A program made the translations under genes and the position numbers. Positions 58,397-64,000 of a stretch of 64,000 nucleotides of DNA are shown piece after piece (position 1 is the first letter of the stretch; the number at the start of each line of letters is the position of its first letter). The stretch lies in NCBI GenBank assembly GCA_007644065.1, contig VJWN01000018.1:558001-622000 (forward strand). Reading direction: 5' to 3'. The stretch comes from Margaritispora aquatica. Taxonomy: Eukaryota; Ascomycota; Leotiomycetes; Helotiales; Discinellaceae. The notes under the pieces are model-generated. The model saw nothing but the letters and a program-made list of their open reading frames with translations. It searched no databases and had not been told where the DNA came from.

Positions 58397-59628
58397 ATGG
58401 AACAACGACCGACTCCTCCCAGCGGCTCCTCGTCAGCCTTCCCCACGGATCCCGAGAACTTCGATTCAGACGAGCGCATCTCCTTCTCGAAGCTCGACAA
58501 GAAGTTCGTCCTGGTCCAGGACGACGGCACCGAGTTCGAGTTCGACGACGCGATCAAGCGTTGGGTACCTCTTGTAGACGAGGCACTGTTGGAACAGCAG
58601 GCCAAAGCATACCAGGTCGCGGGGGTGGATGAGTCGGAACCAGTGGATGCGTTGAAGAGGAAGCGGAAGAAGGAATATGTCAATGGTGAAGATGTACGTC
58701 CCGCCTCCCATTGTCCAGCCTTGCAGCGGCCAGACTATAATCTTATCAATGAATATTGCTAATTGGGTAGCAGGAAGGAGGACGCATAGTCAAAGCCCCC
58801 AAGAAAGCCAAAGCACCACTCCCACCCCGCGAAAACACAGCAGTTTACGTTACCGGGCTCCCACTCGACGTCACAGTCCAAGAAGTGCACGACTTATTCT
58901 CACGGAAATGCGGTGTCATTGCGGAGGAAATCGACAGCGGCGCGCCCCGAATAAAGCTCTATACAGACGCTGAGGGGACATTTAAGGGCGATGCGCTCAT
59001 TGTGTTCTTCAAGGCGCCTTCTGTCAAAATGGCAATCATGTTACTAGATGACACAGAATTCAGGTTAGGAGACACGGCGAACGGGAGGATGAGAGTACAG
59101 GCCGCGGACTCGAGCTATAAGAAGGTGCAGAGTAACGATGTGGATGGAGCTGGGAAGGTAGAGGGGAAGGAAGAGAAAGAGAAGCGCAAGCAAAACGCCC
59201 GGGATAAGGCGAAGATTATCAAGAAAACGCAGAAGCTCAATGCACGACTTGCGGACTGGAGCGACGATGACGAGCCCTCTGCACTCACGGAGACGAGCTC
59301 ACGGTGGGACAAGGTCGTGATCTTGAAGCATATGTTTACGCTTGAAGAGCTGTCGGAGGACCCAGCTGCGATATTAGATATCAAAGAGGACATCCGCGAG
59401 GAGTGTTCGAAGTTAGGCGAGGTAACGAACGTGGTGCTCTTCGATCTCGAGGAGGATGGAGTAGCCAGCGTGCGGTTCTCAAACGCGGAGGCTGCAAATG
59501 CATGTATTAGGTTGATGGATGGGAGGAGCTTTGCGGGCCAGTCGGTCAAGGCGTATATCTCGGACGGGAAAGAGCAGTTTAAGAAGTCGAAGAAGAAGGC
59601 TGATGATGAGCCAGTTGCGGAGGACTGA
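58397..59628 (+). CDS. CUS2: U2 snRNP-associated splicing factor, CUS2/Tat-SF1-like
   Basis: Two exons, 58397-58693 and 58771-59628 (acceptor GTAG; a second AG three bases on would give one residue less); 384 aa. A charged N-terminus (FSKLDKKFVLVQDDGTEFEFDD) is followed by a first RRM (about 118-200: TAVYVTGLPLDVTVQEVHDLF) and a second RRM of the UHM type (about 275-370: WDKVVILKHMF, VTNVVLFDLEEDGVASVRF, GRSFAGQSV). The Arg-x-Phe of the UHM loop is present as R-S-F, which in this class binds Trp-containing ULM peptides such as those in SF3B1/Hsh155. Yeast Cus2 helps U2 snRNA folding and early spliceosome assembly in the nucleus. A Lys-rich linker (KRKQNARDKAKIIKKTQK) lies between the RRMs. 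Confidence 0.94.
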
Positions 59629-59949
59629 TCTATTAATTGATAATACCTTGTATGATTATTCACTTAAGGTGGAATTACGTGGACGTAAATACCCTTGGGA
59701 TTGGAGTTCATCAGCGAAAAAAAACCGCAATGACAATGGCTGTTTGTTGTACGATTAAATTCAAGTGGTAGTGATCCACAACTCATAAGATTCTATGTTT
59801 CCCACTCTTTCAAAAGATACCAAATACGCTACGTGTATTTCCTGTCATCATTTCCATGATTCATCCCATATTGCCAGATCTCATCCAGTATACACAACAC
59901 TCCATCACTCCCGCTAGAACGCCGAATCAAATCAAATATTTACATAACT
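59629..59949. other. intergenic, convergent 3' ends
   Basis: 321 bp between the CUS2-like gene and the DUF3405 gene. Nothing recognisable. Confidence 0.5.
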
Positions 59950-62457
59950 TCAAGCATTTGGATCGCTCTCGGGTATCGCGTCCTCCCCTGTCTCTTCTCC
60001 TGTATGTGTACCCTCGACGGGAAGTTCAACTGACTTCACCGGATGAAGCAGCATGGGAGGAAGACACATCCTGCCTTCACCACCCCTCATCTCATTGACA
60101 CCTTTCCCTGTCCTTCCCTCATTCACAGTCAGCTCGAACTCCTCTCCTCCTTCATTGTTGACTTTCAAGCCCAGCCATCGCTTCCACAGGTTGGGAGCAA
60201 AGCCAGCATTGTAATACCAAGTCATGCCCTTCAGATTGTGCTCTCGCTCACCAAAAACGCTGGTTCTCGCACCGCCAGTTGCGCCATTCCGCCCTGAGTT
60301 CATGATGCTCGCGAGATACGCAGTCGGCCATTCGCGATCCACGAACATTGGATGAGGGACATAAACAGCCTTGTAGCCGTGGTGCAAAGCAGTGGTCGGT
60401 GCCCACATCTCCGAGAAAGCATGATGCTTCTTGAACACCGTCTCGCGATGCATCGTCTCCAGAAGACGGCGAGACATGCGCGACGAAGTGACGATAGCTG
60501 CTCGGCGAGGTGGGAGGCCTCCTGTTGCGTTGTAGCCCGTGATGTCTTTGGCGAGCAACCAAGTCGTGTCTTGAGGGTCGAACAGCGGGTTGAAAGTGAT
60601 GAGGTCGGCATCCTCGCCAACTCCCCAGACGAACTTGTCTTTCTCGTAGCTGGTGGGTGGCTTCGGATCATTCTCAATCTCAAACCAGTCATCTGGATTT
60701 GCAGGTCGCTCAGGTCCCCAGATGGGCTTGTCACCTTTGGGGGCAACCTTAGGACCTTTGATTCCTGACCACATGGTGTCTACACTTTCCGTACCCATAT
60801 CAGTCTGCACACGAACCATCTGCTTGAAATCTTCCCAGGCACCGTGGACTGATGGAACGTAAAATCTACTGCTTCGCTCCCAGAGCCCCTTGCGTGGTTG
60901 TTTTTGAGTCCAGGAATCGATTTGAGAGAATAAGTTATAGTAGTGACCTGTGTATCTGATGTCGATCTCCCAATGCCAGAAGAAGTCATACTCGGGATGC
61001 TCGTGACTGAACCACTGCATTGCCATCTGTAGTCCTCGATATGGGCCATGGACTGGGAGATCTGGGCCTCTTGCCCAGGTATCAAAAATACCTTGGTACA
61101 GCATGAGCATTTGAGTTGTGCTCCATAGCGTAGCCATTCCACGGAATTCTTCTGGTACAGATTCTGCTAAGTGTTTTTGGTAGGATTCTGCATCTGCCCA
61201 AATTGGATACTTTGCCTCATCCTTGACTTGAACTAGGAGATGAACATCATACTCCCCACCAGAACCAAGAGCAAGTTCAGATATCATAGCTCTGAGATGG
61301 AGAATGTCTTCCTCTCGATATTCGAAGTCATCCCAAGTTCTAATAACAACAGCTGTGCGTTGAATGAACTTCTTGCTTTCAGTAGTTGCGTTGGATGGAA
61401 GAGCTTTGTCGAGTGCGGCGGCTTTCTTGCTTTCGAATTTATCGACGATTGAGAACGTGATGGGATGTTTAGCGACCTTTGGTGTGGGATCAAATCGTGC
61501 AATATTCGTCTGATAGCAGCGCTTCTGAGCATCTCCCCAATTGATACCTCTGTAGTCAACTTGATTTAAGCTCTTGGAGTCTGGTCCTTTCCACACAGCA
61601 CCTGATCCTTCCATGTCGCCAATTTGTCCCGCACCAGTGCCTCCGTACTTCATTCCATAGCCAAGGCCATATGGACCCAATCTGCCATACCGCTCGAAAC
61701 ATATCTCCTCTGGAAGTCCGAGAAGCTCATATGATCCCATTACACTGTCAGGAAATCCACTTGGTCGTCCTTCGTAGAACTGTAGTTTTGGTACCGCAAT
61801 TGTCGATGCGGAGTCTAGAAAGCATTCTTTGACAGCCGCATACTCCGCTAGATATGGTTTGGAAGTCTGGTTCTTGTACGCTAGGAAGGGCCTGCTTTCT
61901 GGCAGTTCTCTCATGGGAGTGGCAGACGTGACGTTGGACAGGACTGGCTCGTCTGCTGCATTTGGATATTCTGGCTGGTTCTCAGCAAAAGGAACCAGTG
62001 TTCGAAGGCCACCATAGTAGCGCGTCAAGAATTCGAATTTGTCCCAAGCCTCAGGTGGAGGTGGTGGACGATTTCCGAGGTCTCCAATCTCGACTCTCCT
62101 AGATGATACAATGCTCATCCGCACCAAGCTCAGCATGAAAATGACAAGTGTTGAAATCAATGCTAGACATAGATATCGGACGATTCTGTTCGGCAACTTG
62201 TATATTCCAGGTCTCTGTGAAGTAGTTGTCGATTTCTTCCTTAGCATTGGTCTATTGGATGAGTACGAGCCGGACGTCTCGCGAGATGATACAGGTGAGG
62301 ATGTGTACGAGCTGTCGTCTGAATCATCTTCAGAGTCGTCCGAGTACTCGTATTTCTCTATATCGCGGTCCTGATTCCTCCTATGAGGAAAATTGTGTTT
62401 CGTCGGAGAAGCTCGTTTGGTGACGTTCAGCGAATCGTGGGAGGTGAAGCCCGCCAT
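59950..62457 (-). CDS. DUF3405 family membrane protein, probable glycosyltransferase-like
   Basis: A single-exon frame. I prefer the start at 62457 (MAGFTSHDSLNV, 835 aa) over an in-frame ATG at 62598, whose extra 47 residues look like untranslated sequence. A Ser-rich cytosolic region with an acidic stretch (DDSEDDSDDSSYTSS) is followed by one membrane segment near residues 105-125 (YLCLALISTLVIFML), giving a type II topology. The luminal domain contains RTAVVIRTWDDFEYREEDILHLRAMISELAL (quoted in part), WFSHEHPEYDFFWHWEIDIRYTGH, and AYLASIMNSGRNG, all typical of DUF3405. The E-x-D-x-R pattern after a Trp-rich stretch resembles a metal-binding glycosyltransferase site, but activity has not been shown to my knowledge. 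Golgi location is likely. Confidence 0.92.
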   Translation of the reverse strand: MAGFTSHDSLNVTKRASPTKHNFPHRRNQDRDIEKYEYSDDSEDDSDDSSYTSSPVSSRETSGSYSSNRPMLRKKSTTTSQRPGIYKLPNRIVRYLCLALISTLVIFMLSLVRMSIVSSRRVEIGDLGNRPPPPPEAWDKFEFLTRYYGGLRTLVPFAENQPEYPNAADEPVLSNVTSATPMRELPESRPFLAYKNQTSKPYLAEYAAVKECFLDSASTIAVPKLQFYEGRPSGFPDSVMGSYELLGLPEEICFERYGRLGPYGLGYGMKYGGTGAGQIGDMEGSGAVWKGPDSKSLNQVDYRGINWGDAQKRCYQTNIARFDPTPKVAKHPITFSIVDKFESKKAAALDKALPSNATTESKKFIQRTAVVIRTWDDFEYREEDILHLRAMISELALGSGGEYDVHLLVQVKDEAKYPIWADAESYQKHLAESVPEEFRGMATLWSTTQMLMLYQGIFDTWARGPDLPVHGPYRGLQMAMQWFSHEHPEYDFFWHWEIDIRYTGHYYNLFSQIDSWTQKQPRKGLWERSSRFYVPSVHGAWEDFKQMVRVQTDMGTESVDTMWSGIKGPKVAPKGDKPIWGPERPANPDDWFEIENDPKPPTSYEKDKFVWGVGEDADLITFNPLFDPQDTTWLLAKDITGYNATGGLPPRRAAIVTSSRMSRRLLETMHRETVFKKHHAFSEMWAPTTALHHGYKAVYVPHPMFVDREWPTAYLASIMNSGRNGATGGARTSVFGEREHNLKGMTWYYNAGFAPNLWKRWLGLKVNNEGGEEFELTVNEGRTGKGVNEMRGGEGRMCLPPMLLHPVKSVELPVEGTHTGEETGEDAIPESDPNA

Positions 62458-64000
62458 TCCAATGCGTGTTTGTGGAATGTTATAATTCTCCAAAACTTTT
62501 CCGTGACTTTGCTGCGAGTTTGGTAGATTCCAATATGAAAACGCTGGTAAATGACTCTTCGGGATGTTTTTGGGCCAAGAAATAATAGTATTGTTCACGA
62601 TCTACCAAACATAGTCAGTTCTGATTCCTTCTCAGATGGATGTGAACCAACCTATTCCTTTGTCTGTTTATATGGTCGCCATAGCAACGCCACACCTCAA
62701 AATTGTAGCCGCGCATTAGGCCTCAGCCTTGCCAGTCTTAGATCTTGCAACTACATTAGACATTTTCGAAATTTAATGTCATTTTCGAGTTCTTATGAAC
62801 TATGATAGTTTCTTTGGTACTGCATGCTCTCAATTCCCAAGTGTCCAACAATCCAATAGCCAAAAGACGTCCTTTTCTATGAAGTGATGAAGGTTCGCAT
62901 TTCCCTGACCAATCTTCATCTCCAGCAAGCTTGCAACTGCGGACACGTCGTTTCTGCATTGCACGCCGTTCTCGCAATGCTTCAATTTCCAGGAGACGGC
63001 CTGTCGGTCGAACCAGTGGCACGGCCTTTGAACATCCAGCACTCAAGCTGCAGTCCAGCTATTCAACTGTCCAACTGTCCAACTATCTTGACCGCCTCAG
63101 CCGCCGTTGTTTGCGGAATATCTTCCGGGGGTTAATATTCCGTACCTCTGGTGACTTCTCATTCATGTCCTTGAATATTTCGGGCAATATGAAAGTGTTT
63201 TTGGAATGCTACGTACAGGATATTGCAACAGCAATCGAAAGGTATCGGACTCGGAACATCGCCCGACTCTGCATTTGCTTTATTCTGAGATGTTTCGAGA
63301 TATAAAGAACTTCGGTGGTACAATTCCGCACAACAATAACATTGTGGGTTGAAGGGCGAATCCTTTCCACAAAGCGTTACCATACATTTACTTGCTCTTA
63401 GTGTTCCTCTCGCTACCCCTATTGCCGGATACTTCGCCAATGTGCATATCGCATGTGACACTTTCTTCCCAACGTGGAACTTCAGCTCTCTTTAGCTCTC
63501 TTCACCTTATTGTCTCAGCGGTTCTTGCAGCATCACTTGACTATCTCCAATCAGCCTTGTGGTCACTCTGACAAAGACTTGCACTCTAGACGACGAAGGT
63601 TGAGGTTGATTGGATATCATACAGCCAACAATGCTATTGTGCCTGTCACAACCAGCCAACAGAGCCTTCTCATGCACATTCATTTACAATTATGGGCTTT
63701 CATGTACAATTGGAACAAGCGAACCGCACTTTGGGAACATACGTTTAGGACATGCGTTTGGGACAGCCGTCTGCAGAACTTGAAATTGAGATTGATTGGT
63801 CAATGATGTCTAATGCATTGCACATTGGCTGGAAAGGCGACTATCAGTTTCCGTTCCTTGTCCCTTGCACTTGGCCTTGCTCTCCACCCAACGTCTTAGC
63901 CTTCGTCACTTGGCCAGTCACCATTGACAAAGCTAAAGATAATCCATCATACGACCTGCTTTCACTGAGTGCCACTGAGTGGAAATCCCATGGCGCTCTC
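62458..64000. other. intergenic, no gene seen
   Basis: 1.5 kb to the end of the window. It includes the DUF3405 promoter and 5' leader. Frames of up to 124 codons overlap on both strands and have no domain or splice support. Confidence 0.5.

Noticed and set aside
59115..59663. 182-codon minus frame
   Set aside because: It is antisense to the second RRM exon of the CUS2-like gene.
62458..62598. 47-residue N-terminal extension of the DUF3405 protein
   Set aside because: It is in frame, but the inner start MAGF has better context and the extension has no family resemblance.
1..64000. transposons, rRNA genes, CRISPR arrays, viral remnants
   Set aside because: No transposase, reverse transcriptase, integrase, long terminal repeat, rRNA core or regular spacer array was recognised on either strand.

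Overview
The window is nuclear DNA of a filamentous ascomycete (Pezizomycotina). Genes are split by short introns, mostly 47-130 nt, with GTAAGT/GTATGT-type donors, CTAAC/CTAAT branch sites and C/TAG acceptors. The content is typical of such fungi: a HET-domain protein, Zn(II)2Cys6 regulators, a cytochrome P450, MFS and OPT transporters and a DUF3405 protein. The gene set suggests Leotiomycetes (Helotiales), but that is an impression and not a proof. No transposon, rRNA gene or CRISPR array was seen.

Layout. 0.4-1.6 kb: GDS1-type winged-helix protein. 1.6-8.7 kb: a gene-poor stretch with microsatellites. 8.7-10.8 kb: HET protein. 11.3-16.1 kb: housekeeping genes on the minus strand (OMS1-like mitochondrial methyltransferase, GPALPP/DUF3752 protein, a conserved unknown protein). 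17.1 kb: a small membrane protein. 17.8-23.2 kb: a divergent pair, an AtuA/DUF1446 protein and adenylosuccinate lyase; the lyase has 15 exons, two of them only 4 and 5 nt long. 25.1-32.4 kb: an MFS sugar transporter and an OPT transporter. 33.6-38.6 kb: a Zn(II)2Cys6 regulator with a reading-frame break, next to a decayed MFS drug transporter. 39.0-50.3 kb: a candidate catabolic cluster (Zn(II)2Cys6 regulator, P450, homogentisate-dioxygenase-like enzyme, NCS1 permease, isochorismatase-family amidohydrolase, HSL-family alpha/beta hydrolase). 50.8-53.9 kb: an ABHD12-like hydrolase and a fungal multi-pass membrane protein. 55.2-55.5 kb: a small two-exon gene. 57.6 kb: initiator tRNA-Met. 58.4-62.5 kb: a CUS2/Tat-SF1 splicing factor and a DUF3405 protein.

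The most interesting part is the 39-50 kb cluster. Its dioxygenase keeps the three iron ligands of homogentisate 1,2-dioxygenase with exact spacing, but all three second-shell catalytic residues are replaced, so it probably cleaves another ring. The three promoter regions of the cluster all carry CCGG-centred motifs, including the perfect palindrome TGCCGGCCGGCA upstream of the permease, as expected for a CGG-binding Zn(II)2Cys6 regulator. An import, hydroxylation, ring-cleavage, amide/ester-hydrolysis route for a nitrogen-containing aromatic would fit the enzymes, but this is a hypothesis. Exon borders were derived by hand from splice signals and reading-frame continuity; the exon lengths add up to open reading frames in every gene called intact.
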